Shown: positions 1 through 12,443 of the stretch, one piece after another
Layout: each line of letters starts with the position of its first letter
Position numbering within the stretch: position 1 is the stretch's first letter
From: Theristus sp. LFF4_11
Taxonomy: Eukaryota > Nematoda > Chromadorea > Monhysterida > Xyalidae
Length of the DNA stretch: 64,000 bases
NCBI GenBank assembly: GCA_030248135.1
Contig: JASANC010001627.1
Span: 1 to 64,000, forward strand
Direction: 5' to 3'
The notes under the pieces: generated by a model
What the model was told of the DNA's origin: nothing
Seen by the model: only the letters and a program-made list of their open reading frames with translations
The model's database searches: none
Made by a program: the position numbers and the translations under genes

Positions 1-3000
1 CAATTTTGTCGCATGTGCACGTCTTTCCTCTCTTGTTCTTTCTTCATTGATTCAAAATCCATTGACGGACAAAAAGGTCCCCGGTAAATTTTGGATGAAA
101 AGTCCAAAATTAAAACGTTTACAAAACAAACAGCTGAAGAGAGTTTTTTATCATTTGGCAATAACAACCACGGCGGTTTTCCGCGTTAAAATGGCATATT
201 CAAAAACAGACAGGTTGGAATAAAGCAGCAGCAGGTGCATCCAATGACCAATCAGAACAAAATTTTATGACGCAGTAAGTCAACCGTTCGCTTAGCAGTG
301 CGGCGCCGACACGACGACACGCACAACCAAGCACAACACCAACCGCGCGACTTTCTCTCAATTATCGTGTATTTCACAAACAATTTCTCAAGTTTGCTTC
401 CCGCCAGATGTCGAGACCGAATCAAGACGGGCAACAAAGGTCAGCTTGGTCGTCATCTCAAACAAACTTCTTTTGCAGAAATGGTTTCTTTTTTAAACGA
501 ACGGTTGACTGGCGGCGCCATAAAACATATTCCAATGTGGGTGGGTCACGGATCCGTTTGTTGATGCATTCGCTGCATTTCTGGTCGTTGCATATTCTGT
601 TTCAACGCAGAAATTGCATCATAATCGACCAATCACAGAAAGGATTTTGTGTGTTCATGCAAAATTTTTGTAACTCAGAATTTTTTTCAACTCAAAAAAG
701 TCTTTCAATGCAAAATCAACAGGAAAAGGAAACGATTTTTGTTTCAAAACGACCTCTGTTTTTTTGTTTGAATCCTGTTCCCAAACAGATGCTTTTGCAT
801 GAAAAATAGAGGAAGAAAAAAGACCAGTGAGAAAACGCGTTTAGAGTGTGGTGGAGAACAAGGCTCTTTGGATTGATCAGCCGATTTTCTGAAATTTTTC
901 TTTCGTATATTCATTGCCCTCATTTAGTCAAGTAGGTGAATAAGTGTTGAAAAAAGGAAGATACAATACTTCTCGGTTTTCAACGAGTCTAATCAGTGGT
1001 AGTTATTGTGGTGAAAGCCGCCAAATGAAACAGACATGCGGACGCTGTGGACCGTATTTTCTTATTTTGTTCTTTTTTACTGCCGCAGCCACAGTATCTT
1101 TTTTCTTTTTTCACAGCGCTAAGGGAAATGCAACAAACGACACGTAGCCCTATTGGATTTGGGATAAACTGAACGTAAATTGTTGGTCACCGTCGCCTGC
1201 AAAAGGCAGTTTCGCTGCTGCTAGCATTTTTTCCGAACTTCTATTGATGCCGCGTAGCTGATTACCCAATAATCATGATATCGCACACTTGGGTGCTGTT
1301 GTACATACACTCCTACTCCGATGTTGGTTTTCTTTCGCGCAAATAGCGACAACGTACGGCCGAATGCGCATAAAACGTTTGCTTCCAGCCGCGCTTCCCT
1401 TTTTCATTTTAGCTGCGTTCTTCTGGGCTCTAGCTATTTTCATCATAAGCCGGCTTTAAAAAAATTCCGCATTTATTTTTCCTACCGTGCTAAATGCACT
1501 GTTGCACATGCACACACCACACACGTGGTTGCAAGTCCACGTGGAAAAGACACACAGAAAACGGTGAAAAAGTTACAAGCAAGTTATTTAGTGTTCACGT
1601 TCAATTTACCACGAAAGTGCAAAAAACCTGTGAGCCTAATGAAAGCATGATGTGTCTTCCTTGAACTTTGAACGACGCTTATGCTGATCACTGGGTCAAG
1701 TCACTTAGCTGAAACGTTTTTCAGACAAAACTACATGCTAATGAAGTATCGTAAGTTTTTTTGTGCTTGCGAGAACTACAATGTATGTATTTCTGTTTTG
1801 GAAGTTTCAAGTTCAAAAACGGATTAACTAATTGGTGCCAATGTCCGCACTACACGTTTGCTGTTATATATCTACGATTACTCAAGTGACTTCAACACAA
1901 GGGACTCAAACTTTTCCTTCATTGTCTGACTGAGTGTTGTATTACAGTACTACGTATTCATTTGTCTTTTTGTGCAAATGAGGTGGGGTGGGGTAATGTT
2001 GAATGGATTTGTGGAAAAGCCGCACAGCTGAAAACTGAACGCGCTGTTTCGAACCCGAACGTGGTCCGCATGTGAATTAAAATAATGTTATTGCATGAAA
2101 AAGATTCTGGATAGTTTAGTTTTTTTTTAATTTTCTTGCACAAGCCGTCAGATTACGTATAGTTTTAATTTTAAATTGCCGCGCAGCCGTGAAATATTTT
2201 CCCTATCTTTGCGTGCAAATAGACATTACGACACGTTCAATAAAAAAGATAATAATGATTGGGCTTTTTTGTTTGAATTTATAGATTGTGGGGGTCCTGA
2301 TCGTATTGCACCGTACCGGATTATATATACGGTAGAATGTTGGCATGTGGCGTGTTGTTTTTGTCTTGTTTATTTTTCATTATTCTTGCCAACCAGTTTT
2401 AATAATTCAGTTTTTTCAACTAAAAATGAACTACTCATTCATGCACGCATACTGTAAGCTAGCAGTATTTTGAATTCAATATATTGTCCCTGTTTTTGTC
2501 AAGAAGTTTTTTCCAAGACTACCAAACCAAAGCCCCAAATCAACGGAAATACGGAAATCAAATACGGAAACAATGCCCAAATGTAAAATACCAGGTTTAA
2601 CTAAACCGAACTAAACTAAACTAAACCATTTGCGACCGAATTGGTCGATCTAGATCTATTCATTGCAAACCTCCAAACCAACCCACCATTTACTGTTTGT
2701 TTTGGTAACTTCACATTACCTTTTTTCTTTAGAAACGATAAACCGTAAAAGCATGCAACTGAGGCACTAAAACCGTTTCTATCGCAACTTCAACATGCAA
2801 TGCTTGCAAAGTTTGCGACAAACTAAAACGAATCACGTATTTGCATTTGTGAACGTTCACATAATCTCAAACAAATATACGTTCGTTGGCGCACAAACAC
2901 CCCAGCTAATGCTCCATATTCCAATACTACACACTTGCTTGCACAAAATTATTGCTTCTGTGAAGGCACGACAAAATCAAATTCGGACGCGAAATGCACT

Positions 3001-6000
3001 TGCACTTTTTCCTTCGCGATGTCAAGGAGCATTCACGAAGCAGTATTCAGTGACCGCAAAGCTATGTTTTAACATAGCTACGCGTCACTAAATACTGCTG
3101 CATGAATACCGCTTCACTGTGATATCTTAAATTAACGGCCATGGCAGTACTAAATATTGCGTGACCGACTTCCACTACGGTTGGTTTTTGACTTTGTTTA
3201 AACTTTTGCAGAAATTCAGAAAAACCCTATATTCCACGTCACTGAAAAAAAACTGACTGCGTGACAGATAGTATTGAATTCAACACCAGAAAATTCCCCT
3301 GACTACAATTAATCACGATGTAACTTCAAACGTACAAAACAACAACAGAAAAAACATGACCGAACCGACTGACGCTGGCTGCAGCGACGACGACAACAAT
3401 GCGGTTTGGGCTTTTTTCTTCGGTTTTCACTTTGTTCATTTCGGCGTAAAATTATTCACTTTACGATTGAGCTTGTAAGTTTGACAAAGCTACATGCCTA
3501 TTGTGTTTGACACGTACAATCCGCGTGGGATTATTCATACTCTGCTGTCACTACCATGTTCGTACTTCCGGTGCAATCTCACGCAATTAAACGCCAACAA
3601 GATAAAAAGTTTCTATAGCGTACTTCTTTTGTTGAATTGAAAAAACTACAAGAGGCGGCTTCTGGGATAAAGCAAGTATAAACCGTAATAAAGGCTGCAC
3701 CACCATGGATTGCGCCAAGATGTGCAGAGACGCGGTTGTTCAAAGTGTGCTTACATACTGGCATGTTTCTCGTTTGAAATTGACTGGAAGTCGTGTCTTT
3801 CCCGTGAATCACACTAAATTGCACTGATGGACGGCTTTCATGGTGCATTCCTTCACTTGTGTCTGAACAAGAGGCTTTTATGGGTTATTCGTTATTGTTG
3901 CGCTTGTATGCATCTAGTTCGGAAATCTACTTCGAACAAGTGAGAACTTGAATCATGAAACAGGAGTTGTTCTGCCAAACAAAATATTGTTTTGCGCTAA
4001 CATTGCTTCTTTGAAGACTTATCTTCAGTTATCTCTCTAAGTTTATAATTATACAATATGTTTTACTGGCTAAGCTAAACACACAGTATCAGTTTATAAA
4101 AATCTAAAAATGTCCGGCACCGGTTCAGAAAGGTTGAAAATCTAAGATTTTAAGATTTGTTTTTAACAAAACCACCGGCTGGTTGAAAACGACACCTTTG
4201 GTGAACGCAATAGAAAAATGGTCCAATCTACTTTTGTTTGTGTACCATCAACTACATAGCGAACACAACCGAATGTACAATCATTTTCAAGTTTTTAAAC
4301 TTGAATTCGATGTTGTGCGTCTCAGTACTTTGTAAATCCTACATGCGGTGCTTATATTTATCATGTTTTTTTCAATATCGTTAGTCCTCAATCCTCTACT
4401 CAATACCGTGTATTTCCGAGCGAGCAGAAACACAATCCTATTTATGGATTAGGTAAAAAAGCAAACTGCCAACAAACAAGGAAACGAGCTGAAACATACT
4501 TATTGCAATGCTAAAAACGACTTTTTTCTACTTTGGCGCTTTTCCAGTACATGATATGTACTTACAACCACCGTGGCGCTTTCTAATGACTTTTTGATAA
4601 GGGCTGCTGCCACCCAACATGTTGGACTGTTTTCAGGGACAATTTCGTCCTCCCAATAGCTTTCATGCACATGTTTGTGTGACGCTCATTTTCATTTTCA
4701 ACCTTGTGCAGTTTGCTGAAGCTTGCCGCAACTTCATTTGAACAGCACGCTTGTGCTCGAGCGATTGGCGCTTCAAGCTCATTTTTTGCAAAACAAATGA
4801 AGGCTTCCATTTGAAACAGACGGCGCCACGACTACGCATATTTACGTTCATACTTTGTTGGTTCGTATACAAATGATCCCGTTAAAAACCTACTGGCAGC
4901 GTACTACTGTTTTTATCGCCAACATTTATTTTTATTTGTTCCGCAGTAACTAGATTTCCGGCACAAACAGAGTCCCTATATAATCCAATGTTCAGTTCCT
5001 GCCGCAAGATGCAGTCAGAGTGCTAATTTTTGTTTGGTTTTCGTTCACCACGCTTTTGTTGTGCATTCGAACCCTAGACGAACGGTTGCAAAAAAAATGA
5101 AGCGGACAAGCATTCTATTTAAAAAACACATCATGTCAGTATATTATTCCGATTTCGTGTGCAGCGTCAGACGGTAGTTTTCCTTTTTCCGCGTCTGATA
5201 TTCAACGCTAATGAAGCATGAACAGTTCAGAATTTGTACATTTTAGATTATTTATGCTTCGGTCCTTAAATTTCAGAGTTCAGCTCAAGCTCTAGTTCAC
5301 GGTGTTTTTGTTACTTGAGCAAACTTGTTAGTTTGTCAAAAAATGATAATTATTTTTTAGTGCTAAGCAGAGACACACGCCAGACGAGAAACGTTATTGG
5401 TCAAAGCGAGTTACAAATTCTTAAAGACACATTTTCTTTTGGTTACTTTTCTTTTTTTAACTTGGATTTACTGTTGTATTTTGGACACGGTCTTGCCGTG
5501 ACATTGCGGCGAGCTGCTGCTGTTTTTTAACCAAAAACCTGGGGTTCGCTCGGTTTGAGTGTTATAAGCGTGCTTTCTGATTCAGCTGATGTTTGCTTTT
5601 ACATGCCAATAAATCGTTGAGTTTAAACTGAATTAATTGACAGTTTTTACATCACTGGTTTTTTCTGTACTGAATAGTAAGTAGATAGCAGCTATTTTTG
5701 CTTTTGACAGGAAAAAGCAAAATGGTGTCGAAGACGAAGCTACTCGATGGAGTAGCAAACCACGAAAAAAATTGTAACTTCCCTGCCTCTGTTTGCTTTT
5801 TGGTTTCTTGCTAATACACTTCAGAGAATCCACGTATAATCGCTTCGTTATTTATTAATGAAAAACGAAATGCATATTGTGGAAGAACAGCACTTGCTGC
5901 AGACTGATATAATCGGATTTCAACCTTTTTAAATTGGTAGAACCTAAAATCCACGAAATGCACGTTTAGCAATCAGCTTAATGCACTTTTTTCGTTTTTT

Positions 6001-6841
6001 TTGTTGAAAAAATGTTGATATTCACAAAATGCAGTCGACCAGCTGAATCAACCAACAAAATAGAGGAACTAAACTGGAATTCAATCGCTATGGACAAGCT
6101 TTTTTCTGAATTCATCAACTGCTTTTCCATAGTTTGTTTATTCAAGCTAGCAGCAAAATTCACCAAGCATCTGCTTTGAATCGGCTTAGAATTTGTTTAC
6201 GACCAATCAAAGAGAAGGTTAAAAAAATAACAATTGTTTTATTCGTACTTAGATGCTGCGCACCGTAACTATGAGAACAGCCTGAACTGAACTGGAACTG
6301 AAATATGGGAAAATTAAACGCTGAAATTTATCTTCAATGTACTGTAGATACGTTCTTCACCTTAACGCTTTTGCGTTTCAGTTTTCTAAATGAAAGTGTC
6401 ATCTGGCTGATACATTGTGCCATCACATAGTTCGTTCATGTGTAAGCAATAAATTGATAGTGCCATGAAGCGCTATTGATCTTCGACTTGTAGTGCATTT
6501 GTCAAATATAACGCAGCTTTTCGGTTACATATTTCATTTGTATACATTGTGCTAAAAGCTGTCATAAACTACACTTGTAGGGCACTGTGCGCCTGCTACT
6601 ACGACTCGAATACAGAACGACAACAGTATCACAATTTACTGAATAATTTTGTTGCGTTCTGTTCTCGTTTATCCGTTCATTGTTATAGTTACTGTTAATT
6701 CCAATGTCGAACAATTGTCGTCTGCCGTACACAGTCGTTTGTCAAAACTCTGTCAGTCTCTGATAAACGTTGAACGTTCAACAAACAGCCCGAGCCAAAA
6801 GCCAAATCACTCACAAGAAAAAACAACAATAAAATTATAAT
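1..6841. other. Gene-poor AT-rich stretch
   Basis: I see no convincing coding exon here. Open frames are short (at most about 130 codons), have no recognisable domain and show no splice-compatible continuation. A 40-codon frame starting at the ATG at 1024 has a hydrophobic middle, but nothing else supports it. The stretch holds one palindromic repeat at about 3028-3109 and AT-rich simple sequence. Its right end presumably contains the promoter and 5' UTR of the receptor gene that starts at 6842. Confidence 0.5.
3028..3109. repeat. Palindromic MITE, family P1, copy a
   Basis: A roughly 82-base imperfect palindrome. It starts GCATTCACGAAGCAGTATT, has a centre like AGCTATGTTTTAACATAGCT, and ends AATACTGCTGCATGAAT. 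The same family recurs at 33371, 35781, 38881 (split), 40093, 45252 and 54112, with a half copy at 34101. This is the only copy not inside a recognised gene. It is probably a short non-autonomous DNA transposon that would fold into a near-full-length hairpin. Confidence 0.75.
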
Positions 6842-9800
6842 ATGCTTCTCCAGGCACCGTCGCAACCGATGCTAAAACAAGAGACCGACAACGGTAACGT
6901 CAAAAATAGTCGGCCGAAAGTATCGTACCGTCCATCAGGCAATATGGGTTCATTGCCGAAGTATGTTTGGACGCCCGTGGATAACAATCCAAGCGACCAA
7001 CGGAGCAACGCGCATCAGCCGACCAGCCGCAGTAGAGCAGAGCAAAGGCGGTCAGACAGGACACCACCGCTCACTACGCGCATACGTCCTGTTCTGCGCG
7101 TCATGCAGGTTCTACATTATTGACATATCCTTATTTTCGCAAGCTAAACGTAGACTGGTTGCATTATTGAATTCCCGCAAACGCTCATCTCTACTTGTTC
7201 ATTCGATTCACACAGATCTGCGGCTATTTTCCGGGCAGCCTGTGTGGCATCGACACAATTGACGGTGGTGAACATACGGATAGCGCATGCTCTGTGCAAC
7301 AAGAGACGCTGCTTGTCGAAGAGAACGCGGTGATCAACGACATCGACAACTGCTTTCCGTTGAACACTAGTCACCATTCATTCACCGACAATCCGTCAAA
7401 CAACGACCACAATTGTGTGTTGCATCACCAGCACCCAAATCAGCAGCACCCCGTCGATCAGCAACATGAATCGAGCGAGTTCGAGTTGCACCATGAAATC
7501 AATCGAACTTGTCCGACAGTCGTCAAGAACAATCGACACAGTAAACGCCTAACGAGGACCAATTATCTGATGTCACTGTTCGCTCAAAATCCGAAACTCT
7601 TCCTCTGGCGAAGGTATTTCTGAATTTGTTCTGAAATCAAATCACATCCTATATTCCAAAACTTCCAGATACATGTCTGACCTGGCGTGGCGTGTGCTGG
7701 CGTGCAGTTTTCTCGCGTTGAACGTGTACATCTTTTATTTTACGGTGCATGTCGCGATGGAGTACGAGTACTACTTCGGAATCATGCACGCGCTGACGGT
7801 GACCGCCATCATTACTGGCGTCAAGCCAGCCATAAATCTCATCTACTTGTCGCACTACAATCTCTGTCATCAGCGACACCGCCGTCTATTGAGCGCTCTC
7901 AATCGGGTGGACCGAGAATTTGAACAGAGCTTTGGTTACGTCATGGACGTGTCGAACATGGTCCGAGTGTTCATGCTGATCATGATTTTAATTGGCACGT
8001 TTATACCATTTGTACGGTTTTGGAATTTAAAGAAACATATTCCATCTGCAAAAAGATCTGTTTACCCGGACTATAAGAATTGTCTGTGGTAAAAACACCT
8101 TCGGCAGTTCTGCCTGGTGTCCGTCGCACTGACGAGCCAGGGACACCGCGGTATGTTTCTACCTGGCGGAACCGCAAACAGCGAACTTCATGTATTTCAG
8201 GTGTCATCTTCTTTGGTTTGCGCATGTTTGAGTTTGTTGTCCGCGGCGAGAAGCTACCGAGTGGCCAAGGAACACTGCAGGACTGCAGCATTTTACTTGT
8301 ACCGGCAATCAGTATCTGGGGCACCATTCCTGTGCTCTATTTTCTGTTCATTGAGAAATTGGTCTTCAAATGGTGCGTTCAATTGAGGCGACGAATCACG
8401 CTTGGCATGCACCCATTGAAGTTCCATTACCGAATGTTCCTCGCGTTAACCGAACTGCAGGTGAACGAATAACAGCTTAAGCGCCATTCATGGAGGTTGA
8501 AGCGCGCTGACGCGCTTCACTTTGCTACACATTCACGAAGCAAAAAAAACAGCGCGCTTCAGCGTGCGTCAGCGCGCTTCAGTTTTGGAGCACATGCGCA
8601 TTCACGGACGCGCGCGCTGAAGCGCGCTGAAGCGCGCTGACCAGCTTCATCGTGAATGAAGAAATGAAGCTGCGTCAGCCGCTGCGGCTTTTTAGGTTTT
8701 TTGCCCATTCACGAACGCGCGCGCTGAAGCGCGCTGACGCGCGCTGAAGTGCGCTATCATGAATGATGAAATGAAGCTGCACAGCCCTCAAAGTGGTGCA
8801 CAGCCCTCAAAGTGGTGCACAGCCCTCAAAGTGGTGCACAGCCCTCAGTGGTGCACAGCCCTCAGTGGTGCACAGCCCTCAGTGGTGCACAGCCCTCAGT
8901 GGTGCACAGCCCTCAGTGGTGCACAGCCCTCAGTGGTGCACAGCCCTCAGTGGTGCACAGCCCTCAGTGGTGCACAGCCCTCAGTGGTGCACAGCCCTCA
9001 AAGTGGTGCACAGCCCTCAAAGTGGTGCACAGCCCTCAAAGTGGTGCACAGCCCTCAAAGTGGTGCACAGCCCTCAAAGTGGTGCACAGCCCTCAAAGTG
9101 GTGCACAGCCCTCAAAGTGGTGCACAGCCCTCAGTGGTGCACAGCCCTCAGTGGTGCACAGCCCTCAGTGGTGCACAGCCCTCAGTGGTGCACAGCCCTC
9201 AGTGGTGCACAGCCCTCAGTGGTGCACAGCCCTCAAAGTGGTGCACAGCCCTCAGTGGTGCACAGCCCTCAGTGGTGCACAGCCCTCAGTGGTGCACAGC
9301 CCTCAAACCCCTGTCGAAACAGTGCCGCCGCATAAATTTCTTGCGGCCTGCACGCACACCGGTTTTGAGGGCTGCGCACATCGGTACCCCACACCGTGAT
9401 GTGAAGTGATTGTTTTCTTCAACTGCGGTTTGGCGTGAAACCTTGTTCCTTTTTTAGCCTTGCCACGGTGTAGAGCATTGCAAAAAAAGTTTCATCAACG
9501 GCAGTACATGATTAGTGAATGTTGCACAAATCAAAAGATCAAAACATTCACTGAAACGGCGAAAACAACGAATCGAAGCGGTATATAGTGTGTACAAAAC
9601 AGCACGTACGGAGACAACACAGACAACAGCACAAAACGATAAAACAGAAAGACATTTAAGGAACACACACCTAGAGAGGTTCCCACCTATCAACTACTAT
9701 AGTGCAGTGGTAACATGTTGTGCCTGTCAGCACAGAGGCCAAAGTTCGAAACCCGTCTTAGCCCAGTTGTTTTTATCGTTTTTATCTGTTGGTTTCTTTC

Positions 9801-11230
9801 ACAAACGCAGCACAATAAAACTTACTGTATTCCTCAATTAATTTAATTTTACCACAATTAAATTCATTCCCTTTTTGGTCTGCATCTATCACAATTGAAA
9901 GCGCAGAAATTATGCAAATACGTTTCATTTTTCAGACAAGCCGCTGCGGCATTTGGGGTCCGGACATCAAAAGCCGCAGCGGCTGACGCAGCTTCATTTC
10001 TTCATTCATGATGAAGCTGGTCAGCGCGCTTCAGCGCGCGCGTTCGTGAATGGACAAAAAACCTAAAAAGCCGCAGCGGCTGACGCAGCTTCACTTCAGG
10101 CCGCTTCATCATTCATGATGAAGCGCGTCAGCGCGCTTCAGCGCGCGCGTTCGTGAATGGGCAAAAAACCTAAAAAGCCGCAGCGGCTGACGCAGCTTCA
10201 TTTCTTCATTCATGATGAAGCTGGTCAGCGCGCGTCAGCGCGCTTCAGCGCGCGCTTGCATGAATGGGCCTTTACGTTTTTGAATAAATGCACATTTCTT
10301 AAAACGATAATGTTCAGGAAGCCGCCGGTGATGTGTTCGGTCCGTGGATTTTCGAATCCTTGGCGTGGTGCCTATTCTCGTTGTGTCTAACGATCTACTT
10401 TGCGACGCAAGCTCATTCGTTTCTGCAGCTGCCGAAACCATTGATTGAAGCGGCGCAGACAGCCGAAGACCTCCACGGCTACCGACTGCTGTTGTATTTC
10501 AATGTTGCTTACAGTCTATTGCAGGTTTCCAACATCTGCTCAGTATTTACATTATCCTAATCTGGCTGACATGGAACCACAAAATATGACTTTGCAGATA
10601 TTTATAGCAATATCGTACATCGGTATCATACTTCACACAGGCACCTCAGTTAACGAGAATGTAAGTTATGAAAGTCCGGGAATAATTCATACTTTGATGA
10701 CAAACCACTCAGAGCTCAAATCTGCGGACCTTTCCAGACCAGACGAATCATGAAAGCCGTGCTGAAAGTGGCACCTGATGACACGGGCGAATGTAGTCAA
10801 TTTATGGTGGGTGAGAATGGGGTTGGCATGGCCAATAAAATCTTTTTTCCAAATAACGGCGATATTTCCGTTTTTACTTGCAAAAATAAAAAAAACGTTT
10901 TTACTCTCGTTTTTTGCAGGTGATATCGTTCATGTACAAAATGCAAACGCAGTTCGTTTGGGGGATCACGGTGTGGAGAGCGTTTCCAATAGAGCGCAGT
11001 GTATTTTTTACGGTACGTTTGCAGTGGGTTCAAATTGTTAATGTTGTCTTGCAAGCGTTCGGTAACTTGGTGCAATTTTTCAGATGTTCAGCTTAATTGT
11101 CACTTATGCCGTGTTACTGATGAAGTTCCGTGATCCGAAAACTGACAAAACACTTGCTGGTGAGACGGAATCGTTGGCCGCTACAAATTACACCAACGTA
11201 CACCGAACAGCGTCAAGTGGAGTCACGTAA
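6842..11230 (+). CDS. Gustatory receptor-like seven-TM protein
   Basis: Ten exons joined in phase: 6842-7108, 7216-7613, 7669-8011, 8108-8150, 8201-8460, 10318-10524, 10598-10660, 10738-10806, 10920-11012, 11084-11230. The product is about 629 aa. A long hydrophilic N-terminus (about 225 residues, His/Gln/Asn-rich) precedes seven hydrophobic segments. The last exon carries TYAVLLMKF (residues 588-596), matching the TM7 signature TYhhhhhQF of the insect Gr/Or superfamily except that Gln is Lys. The block around FGPWIFESLAW also resembles the family's TM5 region. By family this is a membrane chemoreceptor, possibly a ligand-gated or light-related channel as in nematode GUR/LITE proteins; the ligand is unknown. 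Intron 5 (1857 bases) is filled with palindromes and a minisatellite. Exon 4 is only 43 bases. The start was chosen as the first ATG of the open exon. Confidence 0.8.
8475..8765. repeat. GC-rich palindromic repeats, left block (intron 5)
   Basis: Repeated GCGCGCTGAAGCGCGCTGA-type units alternate with CATTCACGAA and with TGAAGCTGCGTCAGCCGCTG. They lie just downstream of the exon 5 splice donor at 8461. The block begins TTAAGCGCCATTCATG, which resembles the terminus of the P1 palindromes. The inverse-complement block at 9945-10265 lies beyond the minisatellite, so the region can fold back on itself. Confidence 0.75.
8776..9306 (+). repeat. Minisatellite, 17/19-bp units
   Basis: About 30 tandem copies of a 17-base unit (AGTGGTGCACAGCCCTC) or its 19-base variant with two extra A residues. 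The two unit lengths occur in runs: three 19-mers, then many 17-mers, then seven 19-mers, then mostly 17-mers. This suggests expansion of higher-order blocks. No frame contains a stop on the plus strand, so long open frames arise in all three frames; they are artefacts of the repeat. It lies wholly within intron 5 of the receptor gene. Confidence 0.95.
9693..9765 (+). pseudogene. Degenerate tRNA-like sequence
   Basis: The A-box-like TAGTGCAGTGG at about 9700 and the B-box-like GTTCGAAACCC at about 9744 have tRNA-like spacing. Between them, TGTGC and GCACA can pair around CTGTCA, which resembles a tRNA-Asp anticodon arm with one loop base missing. The acceptor and T stems pair poorly. A decayed tRNA or a tRNA-derived SINE head is more likely than a working tRNA. 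It lies in intron 5 of the receptor gene. Confidence 0.35.
9945..10265. repeat. GC-rich palindromic repeats, right block (intron 5)
   Basis: Three units of AGCCGCAGCGGCTGACGCAG followed by CTTCATTTCTTCATTCATGA and runs of GCGCGCTTCAGCGCG. They are the inverse complement of the block at 8475-8765. The units carry CATTCA termini and appear to be nested or tandem insertions of one palindromic element. The block ends about 50 bases before exon 6. Confidence 0.75.
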
Positions 11231-12443
11231 CTCAAAGGCTAAGACACCCTAAAAATATATACCCTCCCATACGAGTCACAAATGTCTAAACTTGACTGTG
11301 TACACCGCATGTATCATCTTTTCTTTTTGGTTCTGCGACTCAATGCAAGCATTGCAGTGCATGAAAGTAGTTTCATGTTTGACGCCAGTTATTCAAAAGA
11401 CCCGGGAGTCCCTGAGATATACGGCTGAGTCACTTGGGCTGTTTTGAATTGCCGCATTAAGCATGAAACCATTTAATTATTTCTGCCTTTGAGTTGCAGA
11501 AGTTATTATGTTGCAGATTTAAATAAGTACGATATTATACCATAAGTACGAAGTCGACAATTTTAAACGTGCCAAATAGCATTACCCAAATTCTGATTCA
11601 AATCAGTTTTTATGCCCAGCAAACCGTTCGAAGTGAAGTAATTTGTAACCAAGTTGCTTTATTTCACGCGTGTGATGATTATCTTGTTGTTGTGATTGTT
11701 AAAACTACATACCTAACGTGGCTAATGAAATTAGATCAAATAAACCTGCAGTTAGTGGTTTTTGACTCTCATTTAATTCACAAATAAAATTTTGCAGAGT
11801 GCACTTCCCTACTGTAATATTAACTTATCCACCATTTTAATCTTCTTGATTGAATTCATTCCTACTTCAATTTGTTTCAACTTCTCCAATTCCTCAAGGC
11901 CTACTCCAAGTTTATTTGTTTTCGGTATGTTTTTTATTATCTCAGCAAATTTTGAGTAAAAACAATCATATGTAAACTAATTCCAATGTATAACCTGCAT
12001 ACATGCTTTTATATCAATAGCCAACATCCATTCTATTCTCATTCGCATTTGCTCGTTTTTCTCAGTCACTTCAGGCAGTCTTAACTGGCATTTCGTAACT
12101 GACTTAGTCGATATATTAAAAAAAAAACGATATTAATCGTCGTTACTTACACCGTCAGTTTTACCCCAAAGCTTAAACTACCTAACCAACCAAAGTAACA
12201 ACGGTGTTTTCCATTTTTGGTTTACCGAACTGAATTCACCAATTAACCAACCATGCAAACCAACAATTCCTTTTTTCAACTTTCAATTAGTTTATTGAAT
12301 TAAATTGCCGTTCAACCATGATGCGTGTGCTTCGATGCGTATAACCAGCAACCGAACAAAGATCTGCTTCGTTGATTCAACTCAGTGAATATCGTTCAGC
12401 TGACAAATTAACAGCCAAACGATTGGTGCACCGAAAACACACG
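11231..12443. other. Spacer between the two receptor genes
   Basis: No gene seen. It should contain the 3' UTR of the gustatory receptor-like gene and the promoter of the GPCR gene. About 11308-11470 matches a second copy at about 47390-47556, so a dispersed repeat is present. The remainder is AT-rich without recognisable motifs. Confidence 0.5.
11308..11470. repeat. Dispersed repeat, copy 1 (partner at 47390-47556)
   Basis: The stretches TATCATCTTTTCTTTTTGGT, GCGACTCAATGC and CTGTTTTGAATTGCC recur in the same order and spacing at 47390-47556 with many substitutions. I see no terminal inverted repeats or coding capacity. It may be an old transposon remnant. The assignment rests on side-by-side reading, not on a computed alignment. 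Confidence 0.55.

Noticed and set aside
408..809. 133-codon plus-strand frame near the left edge
   Set aside because: Composition resembles spacer, an overlapping frame is equally long, and there is no domain or splice continuation.
8776..9306. Array that could be taken for CRISPR-like repeats
   Set aside because: The units are directly adjacent with no unique spacers, and the genome is eukaryotic.
8759..9409. Three overlapping plus-strand frames of 180-216 codons with HSPQWCTAL-type repeats
   Set aside because: They are the three readings of one 17/19-base minisatellite with no stop codon. The unit length is not a multiple of three, and the region is an intron of the receptor gene.
9693..9765. 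Functional tRNA-Asp gene
   Set aside because: The boxes and an anticodon-like arm are present, but the anticodon loop is one base short and the acceptor and T stems do not pair.
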